Of a stretch of 64,000 bases of DNA, positions 41,999 through 51,333 are shown piece after piece. Position numbers and translations under genes: made by a program. Every line of letters starts with the position of its first letter. The stretch's first letter is position 1. The stretch is taken from contig JAQVXI010000003.1 in assembly GCA_028709215.1 (NCBI GenBank), forward strand, positions 45,166-109,165. The letters run 5' to 3'. The notes below the pieces were generated by a model, which worked only from the letters and a program-made list of their open reading frames with translations, ran no database searches and was not told the origin of the DNA. The stretch comes from Bacteroidales bacterium. GTDB lineage: Bacteria > Bacteroidota > Bacteroidia > Bacteroidales > UBA1402.

Positions 41999-42832
41999 AT
42001 GCTCAATTATATCACCTGGACAGTAAAACCGGAGATCTTTTTCCTGGGCAACATGGAAATCCGCTGGTATGGCTTATTTTTTGCCATCGCTTTTTACATG
42101 GGATTGGTTATGATGACCCGTATGTTCAAAGCCGAAAAAGTCAAAGAAGAATGGGTGGACAAACTTTTTATTTACATCATGCTTGCCGTCGTATTGGGAG
42201 CGCGTCTGGGACACGTCTTTTTTTATGCGTGGGATTACTACCAACACCACCTCTTAGATATTTTCAAGATATGGGAAGGCGGATTGGCGAGCCATGGAGG
42301 AGCCTTTGGTATATTGATTGCCGTCTGGATCTATTCAAAAAAAGTGACAAAACGCAACATGCTTTGGACACTGGATCGTCTGGTTATTCCGGTCGCATTT
42401 GCGGCCATCCTTATTCGATTGGGCAATTTGACCAACCACGAGATCTACGGACATGCTACGGACCTACCGTGGGCATTTCGCTTTGTGAGTAACGTACAGG
42501 CGTGGCAACACGGCGCAGAGCCTATTTTTACCGCTGCCTCCCACCCGACTCAAATTTACGAATCGTTGTCCTATCTCCTTACATTCCTCACTGTAGGCAG
42601 TTTGTATTTAAAATCAAAAACAGCCAAAGACAGACAGGGATTGCTGTTGGGTGTTTTCTTTATTGGCACCTTCTTATCCCGGTTTTTAATCGAATTCATC
42701 AAAGAAGATCAGGAAGCATTTGAAGCAGGCATGATGCTCAATATGGGTCAATGGTTAAGCGTGCCATTTGTTCTTGCGGGATTTTACCTGATCGCACGAG
42801 CCATAAACAAACAACCGGTACACTACAAATAG
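41999..42832 (+). CDS. lgt: Phosphatidylglycerol:prolipoprotein diacylglyceryl transferase
   Basis: Inner-membrane enzyme that transfers diacylglycerol to the lipobox Cys of prolipoproteins; it would act on the many lipoproteins of this window. It is 277 residues long with about seven membrane segments. Motifs: IRWYGLFFAIAFYMG, the essential-Arg region VVLGARLGHVFFY, EGGLASHGGAFG, the signature RLGNLTNHEIYG, and HPTQIYESL. It is full length. The end overlaps the convergent threonylcarbamoyl-AMP synthase gene by 10 bases. Confidence 0.95.
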   Translation: MLNYITWTVKPEIFFLGNMEIRWYGLFFAIAFYMGLVMMTRMFKAEKVKEEWVDKLFIYIMLAVVLGARLGHVFFYAWDYYQHHLLDIFKIWEGGLASHGGAFGILIAVWIYSKKVTKRNMLWTLDRLVIPVAFAAILIRLGNLTNHEIYGHATDLPWAFRFVSNVQAWQHGAEPIFTAASHPTQIYESLSYLLTFLTVGSLYLKSKTAKDRQGLLLGVFFIGTFLSRFLIEFIKEDQEAFEAGMMLNMGQWLSVPFVLAGFYLIARAINKQPVHYK

Positions 42833-43431
42833 AGCGTCCCTTTCCCTTGTCGAACCACAACGGGTTCGTCTTGGGTGCAATCCACAATGGTCGAAAGTTG
42901 AATGCCGCCAATGCCTCCATCAATCACCAAATCGACGGAATGGCCATAGCGTTCATCAATAAGTTCCGGATCCGTAGTGTATTCGATTTGATCCGCTTCA
43001 TCATGCAACGTCATGGTCATCAACGGGTTACCCAACTCGCGCACAATCGCATCAACGATCCCATTGTCCGGTATACGAATGCCCACCGTACTTTTTTGCT
43101 TAAATAATCGGGGAAGATTGTGGTTTCCGTTCAAAATAAACGTAAACGGGCCCGGTAGGTTTCGCTTCAACAACTTAAATGTCGGTGTGTCCAATTTGGC
43201 ATATTCAGCAACCTGAGCCAAATCACTGCAGATGAACGATAGATTGGCCTTGCGAGGGTCCTCCTTTTTGAGCTTGCAGATTTTTTCTACCGCCCTTGCA
43301 TGAAAAATATCACACCCGATTGCATACACCGTATCCGTTGGGTATATAATCAAACCACCTTCACGCAATGCGTTTGCAATCTTTTGGACAACCTTTGGGT
43401 TTGGATTGTCGGCATACAACTTAATGAGCAT
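42823..43431 (-). CDS. L-threonylcarbamoyladenylate synthase-type protein (TsaC/Sua5/YrdC family)
   Basis: Makes threonylcarbamoyl-AMP for the t6A37 modification of ANN-decoding tRNAs. It is 202 residues long with GGLIIYPTDTVYAIGCDIF, the KRKKxDPxxP-like IDKLKKEDPRKANLSFIC region, LPGPFTFIL, VGIRIPDN and a C-terminal region ending in VVRQGKGTLYL. The start at 43431 (MLIKLYADNP) is supported by a -7 box at 43457-43464 that lies inside the longer open frame. YciO-type paralogues are similar, so the exact family member is not certain. Confidence 0.88.
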   Translation of the reverse strand: MLIKLYADNPNPKVVQKIANALREGGLIIYPTDTVYAIGCDIFHARAVEKICKLKKEDPRKANLSFICSDLAQVAEYAKLDTPTFKLLKRNLPGPFTFILNGNHNLPRLFKQKSTVGIRIPDNGIVDAIVRELGNPLMTMTLHDEADQIEYTTDPELIDERYGHSVDLVIDGGIGGIQLSTIVDCTQDEPVVVRQGKGTLYL

Positions 43432-43456
43432 CCCTTTCCATTTAAGAAATAAGTCA

Positions 43457-43464
43457 CAAAGGTA
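43457..43464 (-). promoter_or_regulatory. -7 promoter box of the TsaC-type gene
   Basis: Reads TACCTTTG on the minus strand, 25 bases before the ATG at 43431. Confidence 0.55.
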
Positions 43465-43480
43465 TGTAAAGCTTTTAAAA

Positions 43481-43517
43481 CACAAAACACCAGGCGCTAA
43501 AATAAGGCCCGGTGTTT
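43481..43517 (-). terminator. Terminator after fabI
   Basis: AAACACCAGGC pairs with GCCCGGTGTTT (one A-C mismatch) around an 11-base loop and is followed on the minus strand by a T-rich tail, 27 bases after the fabI stop. Confidence 0.6.
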
Positions 43518-43543
43518 CAAAAAAGCAGGTAAAATATCGGATG

Positions 43544-44401
43544 TTATCCGTATATAATGTGACCTTCCGAGTCGGTATACTCGTCAAAACTCTTATTATA
43601 CTGATTCATAGCGCGAAGACTCATTCCCATGCTGGAAAAACCACCATCGTTAAATAAGTTTTGCATGGTTACCCGACGCGTCAGATCCGAGAACATAACA
43701 ATACAATAGTCGGCGCAGTCCTCAGCAGAAGCATTGCCCAGTGGCGACATTTTATCTGCATAGTCCAAAAGACCGTCAAAACCCTTCACACCACTTCCGG
43801 CTGTCGTCATTGTAGGCGATTGAGAGATCGTATTGATGCGAACATTTTTTTCACGTCCGTAAATATATCCAAAACTACGAGCAATGGATTCCAACAACGC
43901 TTTTGCATCTGCCATGTCGTTGTAACCGTAAAAGCTTCGTTGAGCAGCCACATAGCTCAAGGCAAGAATGGAACCACCGTTTTCAATGGCATCCAATTTC
44001 TTGGCAACCTGAATCATCTTATGGAACGAAATGGCTGAAATATTCAACGTTGTGTCCAGCAGACTGTAATCCAGATCATCATACGTTCTTTTTTTACGAA
44101 CATTGGGAGACATTCCAATGGAATGGAGCACGAAATCTATTTTTCCGCCCAACATTTCCTGAGATTTGGTAAAAACCATTTCCAAATCTTCCAAACTGGT
44201 TGCATCTGCAGGAATGACTTCAGCGTTGAGCTTCTGTCCCAATTCAGAGATGGTTCCCATACGGCAAGCGACCGGAGTATTGGTCAACGTGATGATTGCT
44301 CCTTCTTCGACGGCGCGTTCCGCGACTTTCCAGGCAATGGACATTTCATTGAGTGCACCAAAGATGATGCCTCGCTTGCCTTTCAATAAGTTGTATGACA
44401 T
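43544..44401 (-). CDS. fabI: Enoyl-[acyl-carrier-protein] reductase (NADH)
   Basis: Last reductive step of fatty-acid elongation. It is 285 residues long and Rossmann-type: LKGKRGIIFGALNEMSIAW (cofactor loop), VLHSIGMSP, and the catalytic Tyr-x6-Lys in YGYNDMADAKALL, with NTISQSPTMTTAGSGV and the closing motif NLFNDGGFSSMGMS. The start at 44401 (MSYNLLKG) is normal for the family, and a -7 box lies upstream. It is transcribed alone, between the S41 protease gene and the TsaC-type gene. It carries the Bacteroidetes-type C-terminal extension after the FSSMGMS motif. Confidence 0.94.
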   Translation of the reverse strand: MSYNLLKGKRGIIFGALNEMSIAWKVAERAVEEGAIITLTNTPVACRMGTISELGQKLNAEVIPADATSLEDLEMVFTKSQEMLGGKIDFVLHSIGMSPNVRKKRTYDDLDYSLLDTTLNISAISFHKMIQVAKKLDAIENGGSILALSYVAAQRSFYGYNDMADAKALLESIARSFGYIYGREKNVRINTISQSPTMTTAGSGVKGFDGLLDYADKMSPLGNASAEDCADYCIVMFSDLTRRVTMQNLFNDGGFSSMGMSLRAMNQYNKSFDEYTDSEGHIIYG

Positions 44402-44424
44402 AATTAACTGTTTAAATTTCACTG

Positions 44425-44432
44425 CAAAATTA
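44425..44432 (-). promoter_or_regulatory. -7 promoter box of fabI
   Basis: Reads TAATTTTG on the minus strand, 23 bases before the fabI ATG. Confidence 0.6.
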
Positions 44433-44459
44433 CACAAATTATGCTAAAGTGAGCAATTT

Positions 44460-45908
44460 TTATTCAAAAACCTGCATAGAAGGCAAAACCAAACCCCTAT
44501 GATCTCCATAACGGTTTGAAGGAATGCGCCTTAAAGACATACCGATTGCTTGTTCCGAGGTAGCGCCGCGAAGCGTTGCCTGGCCTTGAATATCCGACAA
44601 CGCGACCGAAAGAAGTTCTTCCTGTCGATCGCCCAGTGCTCGTGCACCAGCCTGAACTTCGTCTGCTGGTATCGTGGCTTCAAAACCTCCGGTGTAGTCC
44701 GATGCATCCAAACTATTATATACCTTCGCAACAATGGGTTGCAAGCCCCACATGTTCTCCGAATTCGTTTCGTCGTAAATACTGATGGAAGCTACATTCT
44801 TGCCATATGTTGTCTTCCCAATGGTAATCACTTCCATATAGGGGCGTAAGCCGCTGATCAACGCTTCACTGGCAGATGCAGTATAGGGACCCGTCAGAAT
44901 ATACACGCGACTCAGTTGGTTTCCAATGTTGACAATCGGATCCAAATACGCGCCATCCGGACTGAGCAGATAGTCGGAAAAATAGGTATTGCTCACTTCC
45001 TTCCCGTAACGAGACTCCAGCGCATTCTGAATGTAGCTGTTATACCGATAATAGGTGAAAAGCTGCTTCCCACCGGATCGTGGTACAATCATACTGGCCA
45101 AATTGGTGCCCGAGGTCGCATACCCACCACTGTTATACCTCAGATCTACAATCAACTCCGTGATCTCTGCTTCCTTAAATCGCGCAAACGCCTGGTTCAA
45201 CTGAGCGTCGTAATGCGTTTCAGAATCGACCTCTCCCGGTGCAAAAAAGTGATAGACCAAATAGCCAACTTTTGTTGCACCTTCAGAATAGACCGTGTCC
45301 AAATAAACCGGGTTTTCTGCAAACGAAGACAAAGTCTGAACCTGTACACTTGTATCCTGCCAGTCAACAAAAGCGCCGTCCTCGAGACGTGCACATCGGA
45401 ATTGAAACTGAGCCTGAGGCTCTGTAATTCGTAGTAAACTGGAATAATTTGTCGTATTAAGCGCTTCACCATTTACATGGGAGAGCCACCAGCCACGTTG
45501 GATGCCGGATGATTCTGCCGGCGTTGCGTGCTTCACATACGTAACAAAGCCCATGACGTCGTTTGTTTCTTCCGAGACTCGGTATAAATCGTACTCAAAA
45601 CCAATTTCATTGGGCACGACACCTTCTAACGACGAAAGTAGATCCCTCCAATCCGACTGAATCCACGAAAAGCGATCCCCATCCGGAGCATTCACGGGAT
45701 CGTATCGATACAACAACGATTCAAAAAAAACATCCGGGTTCAACGATTTATCGACCCTGCCCGGAATTTTACTTTCCCAATAATACCAATCACGCATCTG
45801 TTGATCGATCCATTCATTGATCGTTTCATCGGACGTCGTTTCAGAATCCGGAACACACGAAACAAACACAAATCCAATCAGCACAAAGACCCAAGTATAC
45901 TTTCTCAT
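44460..45908 (-). CDS. S41-family (tail-specific) peptidase lipoprotein with PDZ domain, 482 aa
   Basis: The lipobox FVFVSCVP (Cys about residue 18) marks a lipoprotein of the periplasm or outer membrane. An N-terminal helical domain is followed by a PDZ domain (HATPAESSGIQRGWWLSHVNGE, about 130-190). The S41 catalytic core follows: LIVDLRYNSGGYATSG, the nucleophile Ser in YTASASEALISGL, and the catalytic Lys in IGKTTYGKNVAS. Typical substrates are periplasmic or imported proteins. It starts 6 bases after the murF-alr stop, so it is probably the third gene of the GSCFA-murF/alr operon. Confidence 0.9.
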   Translation of the reverse strand: MRKYTWVFVLIGFVFVSCVPDSETTSDETINEWIDQQMRDWYYWESKIPGRVDKSLNPDVFFESLLYRYDPVNAPDGDRFSWIQSDWRDLLSSLEGVVPNEIGFEYDLYRVSEETNDVMGFVTYVKHATPAESSGIQRGWWLSHVNGEALNTTNYSSLLRITEPQAQFQFRCARLEDGAFVDWQDTSVQVQTLSSFAENPVYLDTVYSEGATKVGYLVYHFFAPGEVDSETHYDAQLNQAFARFKEAEITELIVDLRYNSGGYATSGTNLASMIVPRSGGKQLFTYYRYNSYIQNALESRYGKEVSNTYFSDYLLSPDGAYLDPIVNIGNQLSRVYILTGPYTASASEALISGLRPYMEVITIGKTTYGKNVASISIYDETNSENMWGLQPIVAKVYNSLDASDYTGGFEATIPADEVQAGARALGDRQEELLSVALSDIQGQATLRGATSEQAIGMSLRRIPSNRYGDHRGLVLPSMQVFE

Positions 45909-45914
45909 TTGTTC

Positions 45915-48380
45915 TTATTCCTTAAAATAGATTCGTTTTACTCGATTGGATACGGAGGTCAACACCTCATAGGGAATTGTGTCCAACCATTCTGCAACCT
46001 CAGAAAGCGGAAGACCTTCACCAAATAAATACACCACATCGCCTTCTTCCGCAAAGACGTCGGTCACATCAATCATACTCGCATCCATGCAGATACTTCC
46101 GATAAAAGGCACACGCTGTCCGGCAATTAAAACAAAACCCCGACCATTTCCCAGATGCCGATTCAGACCATCCGCATACCCAATCGGAAGTGTGGCTATT
46201 CGTGAATCGCGTTCTAGAATCCCCCTACGTCCGTAGCCAACCGTCTCACCTTTGCGCAATGCCTTGATTTGAAGGATGGTTGTTTTTAAGGTACTCACCT
46301 GTTTTAATGCGCTCGATGCAACGGATGAGATGCCGTACATGCCGATACCCAAACGAACCATATCATATTGGTAAGACGAAAAGCGTTCTATGCCAGCCGA
46401 ATTAAGGATGTGTCGCTGTATTCGATGCGAAAAAGCAGAACAGATCCGGCTACTCATTTGCTCAAAGTGGGACAATTGCATCTGCGTGTACGCATCCAGT
46501 CGTGGCTCGTCACTTCCGGCCAAATGTGAAAAGACCGTTCGAACACGCAACGCATTTTGAGACTTCAAACATTCAATCAAGGCCTCAACATCCGCCGCTT
46601 CAAACCCCAACCGATGCATTCCCGTATCCAGTTTAATGTGTATTGGGTAATCATGCACACCCTCACGTTCTGCAGAACGTATAAACGCATTCAATAATTT
46701 GAAGCTATAGATTTCGGGCTCCAACCGGTGTTCGACCAGGCTTGAGAAGGTATCAAACTCCGGATTCATCACCCAGATAGGCATCGTGATGCCACCTCTT
46801 CTCAACTCTGCACCCTCGTCAGCCACTGCTACAGCCAAGGCTCCACACCCATACGTCTGCAAACTTCGAGCGACCTCAAGAGCGCCACTACCATAGCCGG
46901 CAGCCTTGACCATTGCGACCAATTGTGTTTTTGAATGAAGCAGGCTTTTAAAATAGCTTACGTTATGAAGCAACGCATCCAAATTGACTTCGAGCACCGT
47001 TTCATGTACCTTCTGAGCAAGCCTCTCACTGATCAGTTCAAACTCATACGCCCTGGCTCCCTTGAGCAGAACGGACATGTTTTTAAATTGATCCAGCAAA
47101 CCGGATTGAAGCAAGCGGTCCGTTTTTAAAAAAAACTGACTTTGAATTGGAAAACAATCGGCATGTGCCGATATGGCCGGGCCAACACCAATCAACAAAT
47201 CCACTTGTTTGCGATGCAGCAACGCAGCCAATTTTGTATACAGTACGTTCGCATCTTCTCCGCTTTGCAAAATGTCAGAAAGTATGATTGTACGCGTCAG
47301 ATTTGTACCCAAAGTTCTGTGCGCCTGAAAATCCAATGCCACTTCCAACGCATTGACATCCGCATTGTAGCCATCGTTGATGATGCTGCAACCCTGCTTG
47401 CCTTCAAGCACTTCCAAACGCATGGCGATGGGCTCCAGCATCGCAATTCGCCGGTGTATCTCATCGGGCTTATATCCCTGAAGCAACATAAAAGCCAAGC
47501 AATGCAAGGCATTTTCAACGGAAGAGGCATCATCAAAAGGAAGCAAGAAAGCATGCGCTTGACCCACCCAATGATAAACAATCCGGGTACTTTTTTGAGA
47601 CACCCGAACCGACTCTACGTACACATCAGCATCCCTATTAATTCTCGACCAGGCAAACAACTGCGCCTTCGGGCAAACCACGCGCAGTCCCGCTTCTACC
47701 CCTTCTTGATCTTGATTAAAAATCACCGTGGTACAATGTGAAAACAGACTCAGTTTTTCAACGAGTTTTTGCGAAATCGTCTCAAAGTTCTCCTGATGTG
47801 CTGCCCCTATATTGGTAAAGAGACCGACTGTTGGATGCAAGATTGTTTCCAAGCGTTTCATTTCTCCGGGCTGAGATATGCCCGCCTCAAAAATCGCCAA
47901 TTGAGTCCTATCGTCCATCTGCCAGACAGAAAGAGGAACACCGATTTGTGAATTGTAGCTTCGGGGCGATCGACAGAGAATCAGATCTTCACGCAACAAT
48001 TGCCACAGCCACTCCTTGACGATTGTTTTTCCATTGCTTCCAGTAATGGCAAGCACCGGACACGAAAAACGACGTCGATGTGCCTCGGCAAGACGCTGCA
48101 AGGCTTTCAAACCATCATCCACCCACAAAAAAACAGCGTCTTTATATGGATCCGTATCAAAGGCAGGATCCGAAACGACAAACGCACGTAGCCCCCGCTC
48201 GTAGAGCCCCCCAATATATCGATGACCATCATTTTTGCTTGTTTTCAACGCAAAAAACAGACGCTCATCCGGAAAAAATAAGGCCCGGCTATCCATGAGC
48301 AGCCATTGGATATCCTGGTTGCTGAACCCTTCAAGCTTCGCACCCATCATGTGTGCCAAATCGGACATCGAATATTTCAT
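45915..48380 (-). CDS. MurF-alanine racemase fusion (UDP-MurNAc-tripeptide:D-Ala-D-Ala ligase / Alr), 821 aa
   Basis: Bifunctional cell-wall enzyme common in Bacteroidetes. The N-terminal half (about 1-450) is MurF: the ATP loop ITGSNGKTIVKEW, SYNSQIGVPLSVW, EAGISQPGEM, GLFTNIGAAHQENF and the NDGYNADVNAL segment. The C-terminal half (about 455-821) is alanine racemase: the PLP Lys in LVAMVKAAGYGSGAL, GTGMHRLGF-like KLDTGMHRLGFE, the HLAGSDEPR segment, SAGIERF, RLGIGMYGI and GSICMDASMIDV. The fusion supplies D-Ala and joins D-Ala-D-Ala to the muropeptide. It overlaps the upstream GSCFA gene by 4 bases and is followed 6 bases later by an S41 protease. Confidence 0.94.
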   Translation of the reverse strand: MKYSMSDLAHMMGAKLEGFSNQDIQWLLMDSRALFFPDERLFFALKTSKNDGHRYIGGLYERGLRAFVVSDPAFDTDPYKDAVFLWVDDGLKALQRLAEAHRRRFSCPVLAITGSNGKTIVKEWLWQLLREDLILCRSPRSYNSQIGVPLSVWQMDDRTQLAIFEAGISQPGEMKRLETILHPTVGLFTNIGAAHQENFETISQKLVEKLSLFSHCTTVIFNQDQEGVEAGLRVVCPKAQLFAWSRINRDADVYVESVRVSQKSTRIVYHWVGQAHAFLLPFDDASSVENALHCLAFMLLQGYKPDEIHRRIAMLEPIAMRLEVLEGKQGCSIINDGYNADVNALEVALDFQAHRTLGTNLTRTIILSDILQSGEDANVLYTKLAALLHRKQVDLLIGVGPAISAHADCFPIQSQFFLKTDRLLQSGLLDQFKNMSVLLKGARAYEFELISERLAQKVHETVLEVNLDALLHNVSYFKSLLHSKTQLVAMVKAAGYGSGALEVARSLQTYGCGALAVAVADEGAELRRGGITMPIWVMNPEFDTFSSLVEHRLEPEIYSFKLLNAFIRSAEREGVHDYPIHIKLDTGMHRLGFEAADVEALIECLKSQNALRVRTVFSHLAGSDEPRLDAYTQMQLSHFEQMSSRICSAFSHRIQRHILNSAGIERFSSYQYDMVRLGIGMYGISSVASSALKQVSTLKTTILQIKALRKGETVGYGRRGILERDSRIATLPIGYADGLNRHLGNGRGFVLIAGQRVPFIGSICMDASMIDVTDVFAEEGDVVYLFGEGLPLSEVAEWLDTIPYEVLTSVSNRVKRIYFKE

Positions 48381-49369
48381 ACAAAGCGTGTTACAATTTG
48401 CTCAAAAAACTGCGATTCCGCATCCAAATCCAATTCCGGATACCGCGCTTTTAACACCGCAAGCGTCGCGACTTGCTTTTGAGCAAATCGAAGGTACGTC
48501 TCATCATCCGGGCGAAACGGCTTATGCTCCATTGCCTTTCGTATTTGTAGGACCTGCTTGATTACTTCGTGCGTAGATTTCGAAAAGAAAGCATCCGAAA
48601 ATTGCTCCCAAACGTAGGTTTGCGCCATCTCGGAAGGATGCAACAGATCTTCGGCATAAAAACGATAATCGCGTAAATCATCCATGATTAGCTCATAAGA
48701 GGGGAAATAGGCCACTTGCTTATAACGAGCACACAACGATTCTATGGCTAAATGCAGAATGGCTTTGCTCCGTGTATTTTCTTCCATCCCATCCCGGATA
48801 TGCCGGATCGGGCTGACTGTCAACACGACTTTAAGATCGGGTTTCTGTACAAAAAGCGCATCAAAATAACGCTCGTAGGCATCAATAATGTGCTCTACAC
48901 TTAGGCGTTGGCGCAAAAATACCGATTCCGGAAATCGATGACAATTGGCCACAATCTGCCCAGAGTCGGGCAAGGTGTATACCCAGGCTGTACCCAATGT
49001 CAGCATCAAGCAACTGGTTTTTGACCAAGCCAATGCAGCATCCATCAAAGACTGATTGATTTGATCGAGCGTCTCATCTCGATCGGTAGAAGAAAATCGA
49101 CCATGATGCATAAAACTATGAAACAATCCGTCACGCTGTACCAAATCCCCAAAACGAAACGATTCCGGATGATCCAAACGCTGCAATGCGGTCAAAATAG
49201 ACATCGGATTGTATAAAATTCCAAACGGATTCAAACAAACCCGGAATCCGGCTTGTTTAAGTTTGGAACCGACGTGTTCCGTAAAACAAGATCCCAACAC
49301 CATCCAATGGTCTTGATGGCTCAATGGTTTACCCATTGAGGGTATTGCTATTTTTGTTCGAAATTCCAT
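48377..49369 (-). CDS. GSCFA-domain protein, 330 aa
   Basis: The defining motif VLGSCFTEHVGSKL near residue 30 identifies the GSCFA family, an SGNH-hydrolase-like group conserved in Bacteroidetes and of unknown substrate. Other features are NPFGILYNPMSI, MLTLGTAWVY, VVLTVSPIRHIRDG, and a late DLLHPSEMAQTYVWE motif that may hold the catalytic Asp-x-x-His. The start at 49369 (MEFRTKIAIPS) is used; an upstream TTG at 49378 overlaps the -7 box. It overlaps murF-alr by 4 bases, which suggests a link with the cell envelope. Confidence 0.9.
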   Translation of the reverse strand: MEFRTKIAIPSMGKPLSHQDHWMVLGSCFTEHVGSKLKQAGFRVCLNPFGILYNPMSILTALQRLDHPESFRFGDLVQRDGLFHSFMHHGRFSSTDRDETLDQINQSLMDAALAWSKTSCLMLTLGTAWVYTLPDSGQIVANCHRFPESVFLRQRLSVEHIIDAYERYFDALFVQKPDLKVVLTVSPIRHIRDGMEENTRSKAILHLAIESLCARYKQVAYFPSYELIMDDLRDYRFYAEDLLHPSEMAQTYVWEQFSDAFFSKSTHEVIKQVLQIRKAMEHKPFRPDDETYLRFAQKQVATLAVLKARYPELDLDAESQFFEQIVTRFV

Positions 49370-49375
49370 AAGGGA

Positions 49376-49383
49376 CAAAAATA
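49376..49383 (-). promoter_or_regulatory. -7 promoter box of the GSCFA-murF/alr operon
   Basis: Reads TATTTTTG on the minus strand, 6 bases before the ATG at 49369. The message would be almost leaderless. Confidence 0.5.
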
Positions 49384-49395
49384 TAAAATATTATC

Positions 49396-49424
49396 TTTGG
49401 TTAAGGGAAAAAAGGCTAATTTTG
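49396..49424 (+). promoter_or_regulatory. Promoter of dxs-trkA-trkH
   Basis: TTTG at 49396-49399 and TAATTTTG at 49417-49424 with a 17-base spacer form a near-perfect Bacteroidetes promoter, 13 bases before the dxs ATG. A second TATCTTTG overlaps the -33 element (49392-49399). Confidence 0.7.
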
Positions 49425-49437
49425 CGACCCAATCACT

Positions 49438-51333
49438 ATGAATACGACTACAGAAAAAAAACTACATAGCATACAAAGTCCAAAAGACCTCAAACAATTG
49501 GATATACATGCGCTGCCAGGCATCTGCAACGAAATCAGGCAGCTTATCATTGATGAATTGGCAGAAAACCCGGGACACTTGGGAGCCAATTTGGGGACCG
49601 TTGAACTAACCGTGGCACTGCATTACGTATTGAACACTCCGGAAGATCTTTTGGTATGGGACGTAGGGCATCAAGCATACGCTCATAAGATTCTTACGGG
49701 CAGACGCGACGTTTTCCACAGCAACCGAAAACTGGGAGGCATCAGTGGCTTTCCGAATCCGGCCGAAAGCACATACGACACCTTTACGGCCGGGCACGCC
49801 TCCAATTCGATCTCTGCCGCATTGGGCATGTCGATCGCATTGGGACTGGAACATAAAAAAAATCGGGTTGCCGCAGTCATTGGAGATGGATCCATGTCGG
49901 GCGGACTTGCCTTTGAGGGTTTAAACAACGCATCAGTCCATCCAAACGATTTATTGATTATTCTCAATGATAATCATATGTCCATTGACCGGGTGGTTGG
50001 CGGAATGAGCGAATACCTGGTAAAAATCACAACCTCAAAACACTACAACAAGCTTCGCTGGAAAACGTTTCTGCTTTTAAAGCGTCTCGGCATTATTAAT
50101 GACATGCGAAAAGGCAAGATACTGCGTTTTGGGAACAGCCTGAAGGCCTTGCTTACCAATCAGCATAACCTGTTTGAAGGTCTGAATATTCGTTATTTTG
50201 GGCCGGTTAACGGACATAACGTCGAGAGTCTGATTCGTGTATTGAACGACATTAAAGACCTCAAAGGCCCAAAAATCCTTCACGTTTGTACCAAAAAAGG
50301 AAAAGGATTTGAACCCGCAGAAAAAGATGCTACCCGTTGGCATGCTCCCGGCAAATTCAACAAACTGACCGGAGAAATCGATTGCATCGAATCCAAAGAG
50401 GCACAGCCGCTAAAGTTTCAGGACGTTTTCGGACATACGCTGGTAGAATTGGCTACCGTCAATCCAAAAATTGTGGGCGTAACACCTGCCATGCCTACGG
50501 GATGCAGCATGAACATCATGATGAAGGCGTTCCCGGATCGAGCGTTTGATGTAGGTATTGCTGAAGGACATGCCGTTACCTTCTCCGCCGGCCTGGCGCA
50601 ACAGGGTTACATACCCTACTGCAACATCTATGCTTCCTTTGCACAACGAAGCTACGACAACATCATCCACGATGCTGCCATACAGAAACTCCCCGTTGTA
50701 CTGTGTCTGGATCGTGCCGGATTGGTGGGGGAAGACGGCCCAACCCATCATGGGGTCTTCGATATTCCATCCCTGCGATGCATCCCCAACCTGATTATCA
50801 GTGCCCCCAAAGACGAACATGAGTTGAGAGACCTCATGTATACGGCCCAAATCGAAGCTACAGGTCCTTTTGTTATACGTTATCCCCGTGGACAAGGCTA
50901 TCGAACCGATTGGAGGAACGACATGCAGCGAGTACCCATTGGAAAAGGAGAAAAACTTCAAGCGGGCAACGACATTGCTGTATTAAGCATTGGACCTTTG
51001 GCCATTACAGCCCAAGAAGCGTTACGGGCTCACCCGGATCTGTCTGTTGCACTATACAACATGCGATTTATCAAGCCTTTGGACGAAACGATCCTGCATG
51101 AAATAGGGCAATCATTCCAAAAAGTAATCACCCTTGAAAATGGCAGCATATCCGGTGGTTTTGGCTCCGCTGTACTGGAGTTTTTCCAGGACCATGGATA
51201 TACAAACATACACGTGAAACGACTTGGGATTCCGGACCATTTTATCGAACATGGATCCGTAAACCAATTGCATCACTTATGTGGTATTGATGCAGAAGGC
51301 CTTATCCAAACCATTAATCATCTACTCGAATGA
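49438..51333 (+). CDS. dxs: 1-deoxy-D-xylulose-5-phosphate synthase
   Basis: First step of the MEP isoprenoid pathway, joining pyruvate and glyceraldehyde 3-phosphate with thiamine diphosphate. It is 631 residues long: [34 protein letters not shown], the ThDP motif [19 protein letters not shown]...[22 protein letters not shown], the pyrimidine-domain [33 protein letters not shown], and the C-terminal [13 protein letters not shown]. It is full length. It overlaps trkA by 4 bases; linkage of dxs to trkA-trkH is known in other Bacteroidales and has no obvious metabolic reason. Confidence 0.96.
   Translation: MNTTTEKKLHSIQSPKDLKQLDIHALPGICNEIRQLIIDELAENPGHLGANLGTVELTVALHYVLNTPEDLLVWDVGHQAYAHKILTGRRDVFHSNRKLGGISGFPNPAESTYDTFTAGHASNSISAALGMSIALGLEHKKNRVAAVIGDGSMSGGLAFEGLNNASVHPNDLLIILNDNHMSIDRVVGGMSEYLVKITTSKHYNKLRWKTFLLLKRLGIINDMRKGKILRFGNSLKALLTNQHNLFEGLNIRYFGPVNGHNVESLIRVLNDIKDLKGPKILHVCTKKGKGFEPAEKDATRWHAPGKFNKLTGEIDCIESKEAQPLKFQDVFGHTLVELATVNPKIVGVTPAMPTGCSMNIMMKAFPDRAFDVGIAEGHAVTFSAGLAQQGYIPYCNIYASFAQRSYDNIIHDAAIQKLPVVLCLDRAGLVGEDGPTHHGVFDIPSLRCIPNLIISAPKDEHELRDLMYTAQIEATGPFVIRYPRGQGYRTDWRNDMQRVPIGKGEKLQAGNDIAVLSIGPLAITAQEALRAHPDLSVALYNMRFIKPLDETILHEIGQSFQKVITLENGSISGGFGSAVLEFFQDHGYTNIHVKRLGIPDHFIEHGSVNQLHHLCGIDAEGLIQTINHLLE

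Noticed and set aside
41944..42492. Open frame of 182 codons overlapping lgt
   Set aside because: It runs in another frame across lgt, which has all family motifs and a well-placed promoter; the alternative translation has no recognisable features.
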